DNA of 64,000 nt from Iris pallida (GCA_029216955.1 JANAVB010023996.1:15858043-15922042), one strand, 5' to 3'. Counted from the first letter of the stretch, positions 1 to 12,829 are shown. Program-made: numbers and translations. Notes: a model not told the origin generated them from the sequence alone.

Positions 1-287
<287 letters not shown>

Positions 288-3200
288 CAAATGAGGGTAA
301 TTTTGAAATTTTGTAATTATAATTATTAATTATTGATATTTGATTCACATTATGATTTTTAGTGATTTTAATATTGTTTAAACTATTTAAGAATTGGTTT
401 AAGTCATGACTTGTGATTTTGATGTGCTGCTAGTAAAACCTGAGAGACTGCATGACCTAGAGCCTAACCATGTCATTATGATGACTTAATTATTATTTTT
501 AGCCTAGGGGTAATTTGGTCATTTTGACTTATTTGAATTATTTGGTAATTTGTTGAATTGGTGAATTCTAGTTTGACTTGACTTGTTGAGACCTAGTGGA
601 CTAGCCTAGAAGCTAACCCTAGCCATGGTGACCCTAGTCTAACTTTGAGTTAACCTATTTTAGTCATTAGAGAATAGTTTTAGAATGAGGGGATTTGGTT
701 TAGTGAATTTAAGTCATGGTTTGTGATTTCATGAAATGACTTGTGGCTTAACTATTTAATTGATCATGACATAAGCCCATGGGCCATTTAGTGAACCCTA
801 ACCCTAATTATTGGACCCATGAACAGCCACATAGGGATCCCCACCCTATTTAAACACTTGTTCATTAGGGCTTGCCTCTTTTTATCATTCCAACACTTGG
901 AGAAAAGAGAGGTATTCTTTCCCCTTCCAAAAATTCCCATTTATTCATTTGATCTCCTTTTTCATTCTAGTCTTTTGCATTAGGTTCTAATTTTTGTACA
1001 TTTAATATTTCTGGAGGTTAATCTCAATTTTGGGCTCAATTGGAGCATTTGGCCATCAAGAGGAACACCCCCATTTGGAGCTTTTTTTACAATTTGCACC
1101 TATAGGTAAAACTCCTCAAATTGATTTAAATTTTAGTTTTTTTGCATGTTGGGCTAGATCTAGGAGTCCCCTAGGTGTCCCTGAAATTTGGGTAAATTTC
1201 GTGTCCGTTTGGTGTCCGTATCGGACACGTGTCGTAGTGAAAGTTAGGTGTTCGACGAAATGCCTCTAAGGATTTTAATTTCGATTTTTGCTAAACTAAT
1301 TACATGATTTTGAAGCTCTTGATGTGTAGATTCATTTTGTTGAACACTGAGCATGAATTTAGGGGATTTTCGTGTCCAAAATGGACACGCACCCCATGCA
1401 CGAGGCACCGCACTTTGCCCGTGTAGTCCCCTGCTATTCGGGCTTGACACAGGACACGACACGATATTATATGTCACGAAAATTTGTGGGCACATGCGGG
1501 TACCCATTGACATCACGCACGCAAAGTTTCACGAACTTTCATTCACCATGCGCGAAGTTATCGCGTTCGTACGGGTCACGCATTGTCACTGCACGTACAA
1601 AAATTTCTCACTGATACGGCCTTGTATCGACACACAGACACCACGTGGACATGGGACAGGCACTTGGACACGTCCCCCTAGTCTAGGTGAACACGTGTGC
1701 ACGGCCAAGTGTCTCCACGTGGCCTGTGTCGTGAGTTGGACACACGTGCACGCGTGCACGAGAACTGAATTTTTTGTTTCAGACACAGTTTCGAATTTGG
1801 TTCTGGACATGTTCGTGTCCAGTTTTCTGGACACGAATGCATCCCTATGACACGTGCACATGTGTACTATGTGTTGGTACAATCAATTTGATGGTTTATT
1901 GAGTTTTCCTATGTATTTTGGGTTTCCTATGTGTTTCCTGAAACTTGTTGTTCTCACTGATACTTTGCTATGTTTCAGAGTTTAAAATGAGTTTAAATGT
2001 AATTGTTTGGGATTCAAATGATGTTTTAACTGTGTTTATAGGTAATTTGAGGTTGGGGTTGGATTCGAAATTATTTTGATTTTACTGTTTTAACTGAGTT
2101 CATTTTCCCAGTTTTTTTTTGACATTTCCAATTAGTTTTTTTGGAGTTTTGGGTTGAGATATACATACATGTACTGATGTTATTTTTAAACTATAATGTT
2201 AGGTTCCTGTGATGCATGTCAGGTAATTGGAATATTGAGAGGCTACCCTTGAGTGTGTGTCTCTATGTTTTGTATATGTAGGTTTCATAAAACTCAGGTT
2301 CAGACATCAGATTTCATATATAGGTAGATGTGAGTTAGTGGAGATGTTGTATGAATTTTGAAATCAATTTTTCTCCCCAATGTTCAGTCCACCTATTACA
2401 CCTTCATGTATGCTCTACCCACACCACTGATTTCACTTGGTCCTTGTTTTCAGAATTTCCTGTAAGTTAGCTACTGTTTTTCCCAGTTTATGCAAACTGA
2501 ATGTGATTTCTTTTACTGAGTTTTAATGAGAATTATGTGGGGGTTTTGTTTGAGTAGAGGAAATGGGTTTTGGTGCTTTTATGGATATGTGTTAACTGTC
2601 ACACTATTCAGTGCACACACACACACACACAGATTTCCTTTTCCTGCACCTTTGACACACACTTGTAGTAAAACTAAAACTCCTAATATCACACTGATTT
2701 CTATACACATACACACACCTTGCTGTCCTGCACAAGCCACCTACATGGCTGTTCATGCTTAGCCCTTAACACCACAAACTGAAAATCAATATGTGAACAC
2801 TGTTTTTCAATATCACACACACACACTCAATGTATATTCACATACACACCAAACTGATTTTAGCACACACCACTCTACAAAATTGAATTCCTTTTGACAC
2901 ACACACGCAAACTTGCTTTCATGCCACCTATCACCCTCACACATGGTTTTTCCTGTCACTTGTCCAATATCACACACTCTTGTACTCTTTTAACATATAC
3001 ACACACAACATCCCCTTCCTTTTGGTTCACTGAGAACAGCCCTTTCCTTTTCATATGTCCTAGTATTGGTTAGTATAGATTTGAGTGTGTTGTTTGGTTA
3101 GGGTATGTTAGAGTTTGATAGAGAGTGAGTGTTAGAGTGGTGGGTTAGTGGTTAGGATGTCATGCATCCTAGATTAGGCTCAAATGTTTAGAGGGATTGT

Positions 3201-5174
3201 TCGTGTCATGATGTTAGTCTAAATGGGATGTGATGTAGGGTTAGTCTAGATTTTAGTATCTTTTGAGGATTAGTTATATGTTAGATGGGTATATCCTAGG
3301 ATGTTAGTTTAAGGATACTATTTAGACAAGTAAGGTAATAAGGAATACATAGACTAAGGTAATGGATATTACCTATTAGCCTAGCAAAGGGGGTTAGACC
3401 TATAGCTAAGGTTTGTGAGTTTAATATCTTGGGTTGGTTTACCTTTCCTGGGAAATGAGGTAATGAGCTATCTAGGTATAGGGTAATGGTTGCTAATAGC
3501 CTAGATTAGAGTGTTAGTGGGTAAATATCTAACATTAGGGTAATGTTGGGTACATGGATACTAGATGTAGGTATCTTGGTAGGTAAGGGTTGATATAGGA
3601 TTGTTTGACCTAGTTGACTTAGTTTGACTAGTCCAGGTTGACTGGAGTTGACCAAAAGTCAACATTAGTCTGGATGTGACCAATTGACCTAGTTTGACTA
3701 GAGTATTGACTTGGGTTGACCCAGAGTTGACCAAGTTTGAGTTGGACCTAGTTTGACCTAGACAGTTGACCAGGTTTGACTTAGAGTTGACTTTGACCTA
3801 GATTAGCCTAAAAATCATGTAGATTGCATCATAACCATCATTTGTCTTGTTTTAAACATATTATAACATGTACTGTTCTATTTAGGACATTGTGACTCCG
3901 GTGCAGACATCTGACATTACACTACTCTTTTCAGAGTATCAGGCGAGTACATTCTCTGATAGTTCTCTCATTTATTTGCCAGTTACTGTATTTTAGTTCT
4001 ATTTAGTTTTATGTGATTCTCTGATACCACACGTATGAATATTTCTGGATTCATGTATGCGACACACTCACCATATTATCTGGCCTCTATTACTGGAATC
4101 ACTGGAATCATTCCGGAATCTATTTCTGGAATCATTATATTTTGGCTGGACTCATCTCGATTCTCGTGTCGAATTCTGGATTCATTTGTATTACGGGGCG
4201 GGGAAATATTGAGTAAGATATGTAGACATACCCCAAATCTGGAATCTCCAACTGGAATCTACTGGAAGCATAGCCATCTCTCGCCTGATCAGTGAGAGGT
4301 GTGCCTGATTACCCACAGCCGTTTACATGTCGATCTCGGTATTTTAAAACACACTATTAGATTAGCTAGACTCACCTGGATTCTTGATCACTACCTAGAA
4401 TCATCTGGTACTGGATTCATCTTGTATTAGATTCATCTCGTACTTGATTATATCAGTTTACACTTGTTTTACATTTACTGCCTGGACTTATCATGTTACT
4501 TTAGTTCAGCTAGATTTATTTACAGTCGTCATTGCCATCATTCTTCTCTTGTTTAGTTACTTTACTTTCCTTGTATCTTACTGTTTCTCTATACCATCAC
4601 CTGTATAAAAACTGCCATATTCATCAATAAAACTGTCTATAACTGCTTTATAGTTCCCTGTCATTTACTTGCATTTTCTTGATGAGTTGTACTCGTTCCT
4701 GTCCTGACTGGACCTGTTGAAAATTTTATAGATGACTGCCCTGAGGACACATGCCCTACATATTACAGTAGAGATGGTTTAGCTACCTATGGCCCCGACA
4801 CTCAGGAGTGACTGGGAGATTATCTAGTTGTTGTTTAGCTTTTATGTTTAGAACTGGAGCTGTATGTAGTTGAGATTGTAGTTGAGATTTGTAGTTGAGA
4901 TTTTCTGAGTTTATATTATTAGTTGTTGGTTTTATCTCTGTTATTAGTTTTAGATTTTATCTTCTGTGATATCTTATCGTTCTTAGACTGTGATTGAGAT
5001 TCATTATATCTATACTTGTCCTCCGTTCGGAGTTGAGATTTGACAAGTACATTATATAATTGCGTGAGTTGTTGATTAGATAGTAACCTAGGACAGCGTT
5101 CTACCGCCGACACTGCGGCGTAGGCTGGGCGTTGTTACATGCTCGTACCCTCACAGCGGGTGCGGGTCGTGACA
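288..5174 (+). mobile_element. LTR (about 4.9 kb) of a Del/Tekay-like Ty3/gypsy element
   Basis: This stretch is the reverse-complement counterpart of the two LTRs at 16890-21527 and 23793-28607. The shared 5' part starts at about 288 with GAGGGTAATTTTGAAATTTT; the shared 3' end is GCGGGTGCGGGTCGTGACA at 5156-5174. It is non-coding. It contains a TATA-like CTATTTAAACAC near 847, a cluster of CGTGTCC/GGACACG motifs (1190-1860), CA-dinucleotide runs (2600-3010), and a segment rich in TTGAC/AGTTGAC (3600-3800). The right flank is not an internal region, so this is a solo LTR or the 3' LTR of an element reaching beyond the window. The left terminus is destroyed by the (TA)n repeat, so no target-site duplication can be checked. 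It is more diverged from the other two copies than they are from each other. Confidence 0.8.
1190..1860. repeat. Cluster of CGTGTC / GACACG motifs in the LTR
   Basis: The hexamer CGTGTC or its complement GACACG, often extended to GTGTCC/GGACAC and to CACGTG, recurs in both orientations every few tens of bases. The same cluster is present on the other strand in the related LTRs at about 19955-20620 and 27000-27680. It lies downstream of the TATA-like site, so it is probably transcribed leader rather than promoter. Confidence 0.6.
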
Positions 5175-6003
5175 TTGACTATTCTGAGAACATTGGTAAT
5201 GTTTATTTCAGCATCTGGAGACTTTTTGCATGTGTTGACTTTAGTGACTCATCTAATGTGGTTGTACTATCGATTTATTCAGCTAAGGACCTTAGACAAG
5301 TACACTTTCTGATTGCTTTCGATTCATAGTAGTCTTTTCATTTCATGTTTATACATATGTCTTGCTGCTTGTTGACACGCTCATCACAAGGAGTAGTCGG
5401 AAGGGAAAATATCTTAGTAGACATGTGGACTACCCAGAACTATCCCAATATATTTAATCTTGACTGATAGCAGCTGCACACGACACGTGCAGGGTGCCGT
5501 ACTTACCCCCTAGCCGTTCGCATGTCGAAAAAGATATTTCAAACCACATAGATTGTTGTCTTTTATTTGTTTTCCTTATCTTCTTCACAACTTGTCATGT
5601 CATCAGTACTTTATAGTTTTTATCACTCATATGTTATTTTCATGTCTTGTTAATTCTATTGTGTTTTCGCATTGCCATCGGTTTGTGTACTTGTTCCATT
5701 CCTGACTGGAAATCAACATCTTTTAGGTTAGTTGTGGCTTCTTTAGCATTGGAAGATACGGGTGTACTTGCAGTCAGAAACCTAGAAATAGATAGCAGTT
5801 GTATCATTTTCATTAATTGTGAGAATTTTGTATTTTTCTTTAAATATAAATGTTGTAATAAATTTAGAAATGTGAATGAGCAGCAAATGTTATATTTTGA
5901 GCATTTATTTCTTGCAGGCTTTACAGCGTTCTACCGTCAACTCTACGGCGTAGGCTGGTTTGGAGACGTCTCGTATCCGAAAAAGTGGGCGCGGGTCGTG
6001 ACA
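5175..6003 (+). mobile_element. 3' remnant of a second, related LTR
   Basis: The end matches the end of the preceding LTR in outline: a GCGTTCTACCG...CGGCGTAGGCTGG block followed by GGGCGCGGGTCGTGACA at 6003. Internal motifs of the same family recur in order: a GACAAGTACACTTTCTGATTG block, a CCGTTCGCATGTCGA block, and a TTCCATTCCTGACTGGAAATC block. The LTR at 288-5174 appears to have inserted into it, leaving only its last 830 bases in the window. Its own insertion point is in the U3 of the Tat LTR, which resumes at 6004. Much more diverged than the other copies. Confidence 0.6.
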
Positions 6004-6542
6004 AAGAGTAACTATAATCTGAGCCGCGTAAGCTTTATGCGGCCCAACATGGCCGAACACTGAAAGGCCTATGCGGCTCAAAATGACTCAAGCAGACTGA
6101 TCATATCTTACGATAGGACACGTGGCAGGCTGACCAAGTCTCAACCACCCAGATTTACTGCAACAATATCTCAACAAATCACCAGCTGGCAGCCAAACAG
6201 CGGGTCTTTATGTGCTGTTGTAGCCACGTGGCCATGTGGCCATCTATGTGGCTCAAAATATATATCATTATAAATAGCAGGGCACCACACCCATGCAAAA
6301 GGCTGGCAACCTACTAAGGGCAATTTCTTCAAGGGCAAGGACCGTGTCAGATACTCCAAGGAGTAAGGCAGAGTTGCCAAACTTTCCCGAGCCTCAATCG
6401 TCACCCCCCAGAATCAAAACTAAACAATTGTACTTAGATTGTTTCCTAGGATTTCTTTTCAGGCTTTCTCTTGTATAAGCGAGTTTGCAATCAAGTTTAA
6501 TTCATTTGTAATTTTATTGTGCTTGATATTTAATGGCAAACA
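6004..6542 (+). mobile_element. Tat 5' LTR fragment (U3 tail, R, U5)
   Basis: It begins inside U3 with two ATGCGGC units (6034, 6072) that match the array in the 3' U3. TATAAATAG lies at 6269-6277, so transcription likely starts about 30 bases downstream. A U5-like T-rich stretch ends in CA at 6542, four bases before the PBS. The upstream part of U3 was lost to the LTR insertion ending at 6003. Confidence 0.75.
6269..6277 (+). promoter_or_regulatory. TATA box of the Tat 5' LTR
   Basis: The sequence is TATAAATAG, preceded by AT-rich DNA and followed about 30 bases later by the CATGCAAAAGG region. It is the only good TATA element in the fragment. Confidence 0.7.
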
Positions 6543-6545
6543 CGA

Positions 6546-6563
6546 TGGCGACTATGCTAGGGA
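6546..6563 (+). other. Primer binding site (tRNA-Arg type)
   Basis: TGGCGACTATGCTAGGGA starts four bases after the LTR end. It resembles the TGGCGACTCCACTGGGGA site typical of Tat/Ogre-type elements, with a few substitutions. This placement fixes the LTR boundary and the + orientation. Confidence 0.75.
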
Positions 6564-6670
6564 TATCCTTCTCTTCTGAAGAGAAGTTGGTGTCGCAATC
6601 TGACACGTCCAAGCTTGGCTCCATGCAGCAAATGCTCGTGGTTCGATTTGACCAATGAACATTCGAAGAA

Positions 6671-7972
6671 ATGCTCTCTAAAGGGAGCGCCAGTCCATCG
6701 CAGAAGCGAGCCAACCCAAAGAGAAACCGCAAGATGTCGAAGCGTAAAACTATTACCCCCGACCAGATTCTCGAAGAAGCTCCTTCTGCGGCCCAAGACA
6801 GCGATCAAGACTCTCCTGCGACCTTGCTTCCGACCGTAGAGAACCCCATTGTCCCCAAATCCAGCAAAGGAAAATACTACGATGCTGAGTTTTTAGAGGT
6901 ACAAAGGAAATCCATGCAGACGAGGAAGAGGTCGCATAAGAGAGATAGGCAGATGACTCATGCGGTAGCTGACTCTGGCCGCAGGCAGATGGCCCATGCG
7001 GCAGCCAACTCTGGCCGCAGACAGATGGCCCATACGGCAGCCAACTATGGCCGTAGACAGATCACCCATGCGGCAACCAACTCTGGCCGCAGGCAGATCG
7101 CCCATGCGGCAGCGAACTTCGGCTGGTGGAAAATGGCCCATGCGGTAGCCAATCCTAGCCATAGACAGAGTGTCGCATATGACCATATTAGAATCTCTGT
7201 GTTCAACCATCTCTCATGCGGGCTCGACTCTATGCGGCCCATTCAGAATGTGGGATATTCCAATCTAGGCTCTTCTTATTATGCGCCCTCGGCTGCTAAA
7301 TTAAAGAAGTCTAGGGAAGTGCGGACCAAACAGGCCCAGTTAACTATCCAAATTACTGACCGTCAGTGGGTACCGTTAACTGTTATACGGGCTCCTGATG
7401 GAAAGTTATACAGAACCACCCGCGTCCAGTCCTCCAGGGCTAACAAACAGGGTGGGCCTCATAAGTCTTCCTCCAATGATCGAGAGCAAGTACTTTTACT
7501 AGCCTCAGATCAGGGAGCGAACATGATACCTACGCACCCGTGTGCTCGGGATACCCGAGTCCACAAATTGGATGCATAGGTAGATCAGCCTGCAATCGAC
7601 TTGCGAGAGGTGATTACTCACAAACGCAAGGAGAAGGAAGCAACCTTGGCATGTGATGAGCCCCTCCGGGGACGTCGTTGTACCCAAGTCATCATCAATT
7701 GCTGCTGCGACAAGTCGACAACACCTGAAGATCGGCAGTCTGTTTTCCAACGACTGTACCAGCCAGCACCTTTCCGACAACAACTTGAGAAACACGTACA
7801 AATTTCGGGAGATGAGGAATTTCCTTTCGCCTCCTGTAATTCAACTAGGAAGGTTCTTCCTAGCAAAGGAGGAAAGAAGGCAGGCTCTTCCAGCCCGGCA
7901 ATCTCAGCCAGCATTGCAAGGAAACTCTCATATGGAGGATTGCCACCGACAGCCATAGGGGTGTCTACCTAG
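6671..7972 (+). pseudogene. Tat gag N-terminal region with 12-aa tandem repeats
   Basis: One frame runs from 6671 to 7972 with a single in-frame TAG at 7577-7579. The first part is basic and polar (Lys/Arg/Ser-rich). Residues of about 95-165 form six 12-residue units of the type QMAHAAANSGRR, encoded by 36-bp DNA repeats. The rest is low-complexity and polar with no recognisable domain. It lies directly downstream of the PBS and upstream of the recognisable gag core. The start is uncertain: the first Met of this frame at 6671 is used only because nothing better is visible. It may be an extra ORF upstream of gag rather than gag proper. Not intact, and probably not expressed as one protein. Confidence 0.5.
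6950..7165 (+). repeat. Six 36-bp in-frame tandem repeats
   Basis: Six units of 36 bp keep the reading frame. Each has the pattern CAGATGGCCCATGCGGCAGC followed by CAACTCTGGCCGCAG. Later units are degenerate (RR to WW to HR at the end of the unit). Each unit contains ATGCGGC or a one-base variant, the core of the U3 arrays elsewhere in the window. Confidence 0.85.
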
Positions 7973-8015
7973 GCAGTCGATCCAAAAAGAAGCTCCCAAC
8001 ACCTGGGGTACATCC

Positions 8016-9773
8016 TTGACCTTCCTGGGGATAGATGAGGCCGGGGGTAGCAGTCCCCTCAAAGTATGCAACAACCCGATGTTCCAAGAGCATACACAAG
8101 GGGTAGCGATCCATTGGAATTATTCAACAGACGTGGACGTCCCTGAGGATGACCGCCTTCGCCAAGATGATGCGGCTTCCTACACAGGGGGTAGCACCCC
8201 TTCCGAGTCCGAGGAGGAAGACATTCCGATATTCCTCAATGATTTCTCGGTACGAGGGTATGACACAGAGAGCACCTCTGCTACGATCCCTTCCACGTCT
8301 ACCCACGTGTGAAAAGTCGTTATGGCCAACGATGATCATGAAGCACCTACAGATCGATTGCGTCTAGAAGTACTTGAAGCCATGCTCCTGTCCTTGGTCA
8401 AGTCAGTAGACGAAATCAAAGCCGTCTTGCAGACCCAACCGGCAAGGATGCCTGGATAGACAAGCTTGGGACCCGCAGTCAACGCGGACTCCAACACGAC
8501 CGCTCCTCCTTTGGGTGACAACCCTCCAGGAGCATCTGCTCCTTCAGCTGCAGATGAAGCCAGGGAGGCTAGGAGGGAAGTCCAGGAGCTTCGAGCAATG
8601 TTCAATGCCCGAGATTCCTTTCGGGACCTCAGAATACGACAGCCGTATCCCGCTGCGTGGAGAGATGTTCCTTTTCCTCCACGGTACAAACCATTTCATA
8701 TTGATTCGTATGACGAAAAGACCTCTGCTAGTCGGTACATGACTTATTTCGAGGTCACAATCGACCATTTGTCTCATAGGGACGCCATCCTCACACGATT
8801 ATTTATCGGAGCATTGGAGGGAATCGCGTTCGACTGGTACCGCAACCTTCCGGACAACTGTATCCATTCTTTTGACGCTTTCAAGCACATGTTCCTAGAA
8901 AGATTCTACGAAGTGGGACATGATGTGACAATGTCATCCCTCATGGACGTCGTTTAGGGGGAGAAGGAGCTGACAAGGAACTATATCGAGCGGTTTCGCC
9001 AAACTGCAATGAGATTGCCCCAAGGCAATCCCGAAAGCTCCTTGATTGAAATCTGCCAGAAGAAGTTGCTCCCCGCAATCAGCCTCTAGATCGATGAAAA
9101 TCAATTCATGGATTAGACAACCTTTATCATAAGCGCCACCAATACGGAGGCGAAGTTAAAGAAGGCTCGCTAGCTGGGATTACACATCCCGGATGGAGAG
9201 GTCAAATACAAACATCCTGGTACCACCTCCAATAACAACAACACTGACGACACCTCCAATAACCGGGACAATAAAGACAAACAGGCTATGGTCGTCGGTA
9301 CGACCAAGAAGCCTGAACAAAAGTAGGCAGAAGCTCAGTGGCCCAAGGTGAATTACTCATTCGAAGATAGTCACGTCAAGCCTATCTTCGACATACTCTT
9401 GCAAGGGGACAAGATCCAACTCCCTCCACCAAGGTGCGAGCCTCGAGCGGCAGAGATGGAGGACCCAAAATACTACTATTTCCATCGCTATGTTCATCAT
9501 GCCACTCATGACTGCTTTCAATTAAAATGGTACATCCATAGTCTTATCGACTCCAAAGCTCTTTCGCTAGACTTTGAAGAGGTTATCGTGGCGGCGAACA
9601 TGGTGTCAATTCAGTTCGACGACTTCCTTCCAACAAGTACTCAAGACGGGGTAATACCTATCCCACGGGCAACGATGGAGGTTACTAATCTTCCCCCAGT
9701 CCGGGACCAGACGACTGGCTTGGTACCTCTCACCACGTCACGAGGAGAAGTTATATGGTGTACCCAGACTTAG
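8016..9773 (+). pseudogene. Tat gag (capsid region), degenerate
   Basis: The pieces 8016-8312, 8466-8957 and 9348-9773 lie in one frame, with stops between them (for example TGA at 8310, TAG at 8457 and 8955, and several at 9085-9170). The second piece has a proline/alanine-rich lead, a heptad-like stretch EAREARREVQEL, then the retrotransposon-gag core with YKPFHIDSYDEKTS, DAILTRLFIGALEGIAFDWY and FLERFYEV. The third piece has a zinc-knuckle-like YYYFHRYVHHATHDCFQLK in which the first two cysteines have become tyrosines. This is the classic order for Tat gag: capsid, then a degenerate knuckle. The protein would package element RNA, but the many stops make it non-functional. Confidence 0.75.
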
Positions 9774-10093
9774 TGCCCGAAGTTACCCAGGCAATGTCAT
9801 CTCCAGCCAACAAAAAGAAGGGCAGGAAGTCCAGATCCTGCCACACAATTTCAGCCGAAGCTGAGGAGTTGGCGGCTATTATTACCCGATCTAGGGCACA
9901 AGTCTAGCCCACTCTTGGTAGTTCAGTAGAGGACCCTCAGCCGGCAACGCTGGCTGCCATTGATGTTCCGGGGCCATCTCAGCCTCCATCGGCTGATAGG
10001 GCCAAGCCGAAAGAAACCCGCTTCGACAGGACGCTCCGTAAAGATGCACCTCAAGGGCTGGAGAGACCTTACAACTTTGACATATTAGCACAA

Positions 10094-10788
10094 TTGGCTA
10101 ATACGCCGACAAATTTATCGTTATACGAGCTCCTAAGGCTCTCCAAGGACCTTCGTGTCACATTGAGCGAAGCGCTCTGGAATGCTGACGCTTACTTAGC
10201 CCAGGTCAAACCTATAGGAGAAGACTCATCGACAGATCTCCAGGGCAGCAACTGTGCGGATGCAATACCCAACATCGTATTCATCCCACAGGACATGTTG
10301 ATCAAGACCAATTTACATGATCGCCCCTTGTACTACACGGGATACAGAGGCAACATCAAGGTGGATCGGATGCACATCGATCCTGACTCGTCGATAAGCA
10401 TCATCCCGAAAAGCTTGCTTCAAGTCCTCGGCATCCCTACGCACCGGTTAGCGACGACCAACACTGCCATTAGCGGTTTCAACTCGGAAAGGAGCTATCC
10501 CTTAGAAAGATTCGATTGAAATGTCAGATTGGCGACCTAAGGACAGAGGTTACAAGCTACGTCATAGATGCAAATACGTCCTATAATATCCTCCTGGGGC
10601 ATCCGTGGATACATGACTACATGATCGCGCCATCCACACTCCAACAGTGCTTTAAGTATGTCAGTAAGCATGGCTTCGTGAAGACTGATTTTGCCGACAT
10701 CGATCCCTTCAAAGGGGTTGAGTATTATTACTCTTCGGAGGCCAGTCTATACGAAGAATCCAGGAAGCACATAATTGACGAACTATAA
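10094..10788 (+). pseudogene. Tat protease region (retropepsin), frameshifted
   Basis: The first frame (10094-10519) ends with a retropepsin N-half: KVDRMHIDPDSSISIIPKSL, where family members usually have an acidic-Gly-Ser-Ser motif before IMP. After a one-base shift the second frame (10516-10788) continues with GDLRTEVTSYVIDANTSYN and LLGHPWIHDYMIAPSTLQQC, the strongly conserved C-half of gypsy proteases and their linker to RT. The +1/-1 change near 10516 and the altered active site show that it is dead. It follows gag with an AT-poor, stop-containing spacer. Confidence 0.75.
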
Positions 10789-11967
10789 GTCATCACAGGG
10801 CCAGAGAAATCCTTGAGAATTCATCTCCAGGCCCGTAAACCGGGCAAAGCCGCACCCCTTGTCGTAACTTTACATAAAGAGGTGCCTGGTTCTCCCGCCC
10901 CAGCTGCGCTGTTGGAACCGATGGTCATCCGACTCCCATGGTCCAACCAAGAGCCAAAGCCCATCATAGGGCCGATGGTAATCCGATTGCCAAAATCTAA
11001 TCAAAGACAACAGGAAGATACGAGACCCTCTGAGGAGCCGATGGTGATCCGATTGCCAAGATCCAGTTAAAAGTAATCGAAAGATGCGAAGTCTTCTATC
11101 GAGCCCATGGTTATCCATCTTCCAAAGACGAGCCAGCAACCAAGTGTTGATCCGAGACCCTCAGGCAAGCCAATTCCACAAGCAGAACCCTTGGTGGTCA
11201 AGCTACCGAAGACCGCATCTCAACCCCCGGTCACGCAGGGGGTAGCTGAAGAGGAGGCATAGCTCGTAAACTATCTGGTTGCAAAGGTGGATAGTCCCTC
11301 TCCTGATGATGTAATCCCTATGGACAAAATTCCTTATTTCATCAATAAGTGGCTGCCATTGAACTCTTCTGAGTGTAATAAACTCAATCTGATGTATACT
11401 ATGGGACACGATCGGGACATTAACCTGCACACACAAGTGATAACTGTCCATACCGCAAATCGGCTTACTCCCATTAGATGTGCCTACTTCCTAGTCCCAG
11501 GCAGAAGAGAAGGGGACCACACGATCATCTTCGGCCGAAAAAAAAGGTCCTCAACCCTTCATGCCTCAAGATTTTGATTTCAAACCCGATACTAGAAGAT
11601 TATCGCTCTACCTGTATAGTCCTCAAGCCAAGTACTTCAAGCAAAAGCAGGGGTACAACATGTAGGCTACCCCAGGTCGGAATTACGGCAACGGTCGGCG
11701 ATCGCCTCTGCAGCTGTCAACCCCGGCTGGGAAACCTTGGGATTATTACGGCAAGTCCAAATGCAGCCTCGGTTATGTTACACCAGCAATAATGTCCGAG
11801 AGCTCTGATGAGGAATGCCAATGGCATTCTCACTCATCCGAGTCACCTACATACGATTCCGATAACAACATTGGAGATATATTAAGGCAGATATTATCTG
11901 TCAACATGGCATCCGCTGACATTGAAGAGGAAGACGAAGATCTACGTGAACCTCTTGAATTGGAGCC
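10789..11967 (+). pseudogene. Protease-RT linker with short repeats
   Basis: Coding-like sequence in shifting frames, without a recognised domain. It contains three to four near-repeats encoding EPMVIRLPxSNQ (10915-11125). A further piece (11287-11577) reads PYFINKWLPLNSSECNKLNL, and an acidic run EEEDEDLREP lies at 11925-11965. Linkers of this kind between protease and RT are common in Tat elements. Multiple stops; no function is assigned. Confidence 0.5.
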
Positions 11968-12525
11968 ATGGGTCCAACAACTGGATACACAATGGGAGAA
12001 GCGCTTGAACTACGTGACCCTCCTACTGAATATGAGGTCATGCAAGTTAACCTTGGTGATGAATCCTCTCCAAAGCCAATCTTCGTCAGTAAAAGCATAC
12101 CGGACGACGAGCGGGAATCGCTGTTGCAACTCGTCAGGGAATACATTGACGTTTTTGCCTGGAGCTATGAAGACATGCCAGGGCTAAACCCTGAGATCGC
12201 ACTTCATAAGCTTAATATTCATCCGTACGGAAAATCAGTCAAACAACAACAATGAAGGTTCCGTCCAGACATCATGAACTCTATCGAAGCGAAAGTAAAT
12301 AAGCTTATAGCTAGTGGTTTCATCCACGAGGAGCAACACCCAGACTGGATAGCTAATATAGTACCAGTTGTCAAGAAGAATGGAAAGATCCGAATCTGCA
12401 TCGACTTTCACAATCTGAATGCGGCATGTCCTAAGGATGAATTCCCTCTCCCCATCACCGATATAATGATCGATAATACGTGTGGCTTCGATCGCATGTC
12501 CTTTATGGATGGCTTTTTAGGATAA
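11968..12525 (+). pseudogene. Reverse transcriptase N-terminal fragment (Ty3/gypsy)
   Basis: One frame is broken by a single TGA at 12253. It shows the standard gypsy RT lead-in: ESLLQLVREYIDVFAWSYED, then MNSIEAKVNKLIASGFIHEE, then WIANIVPVVKKNGKIRICID, then AACPKDEFPLP, and ends at MSFMDGF. Alignment to the family stops just at the motif before the palm. The catalytic YxDD box, RNase H and integrase that should follow are absent. The next base pairs are unrelated tandem repeats, so a deletion junction lies at about 12525. About 190 residues remain of an RT usually more than twice as long. Confidence 0.85.
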
Positions 12526-12829
12526 TGCCCATAAGAGGCAAATTCCTGAAGAAATACTATGTCTAAAGACATGCTGCTACTTCCTCAAACCACCAAATCT
12601 TCCAGTCTATTGAGTTATGTACACCAAGTACCTCTGAACTCACCAGACCATCGAGTTATGTACACCAGTACCTCTGAACTCACACTCTATTTTTCTCCGA
12701 GTAGATTCACATCGCATCTCCCTGAGTAGAGAGTCACGTATGCTGATACCTTTGAACTCCCACTCTAATGCTTTATCCCACAAGAGTCTGCCCAGCGTAC
12801 CATTATCTATGCACAAACTTTTTGATCCT
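12526..12829 (+). repeat. Short direct repeats after the RT deletion point
   Basis: Three imperfect units carry GAGTTATGTACACCAGTACC followed by TCTGAACTCAC (12610-12690), with a further partial copy near 12745. No coding frame continues from the RT. This is probably the non-coding spacer between pol and the antisense gene. Confidence 0.6.

Noticed and set aside
1353..1850. 165-codon + strand ORF in the first LTR
   Set aside because: Not conserved in the related LTRs, no domain, and made of the CGTGTC-rich repeat region.
5647..6063. 138-codon ORF across the LTR/Tat junction
   Set aside because: It spans two unrelated elements and has no domain.
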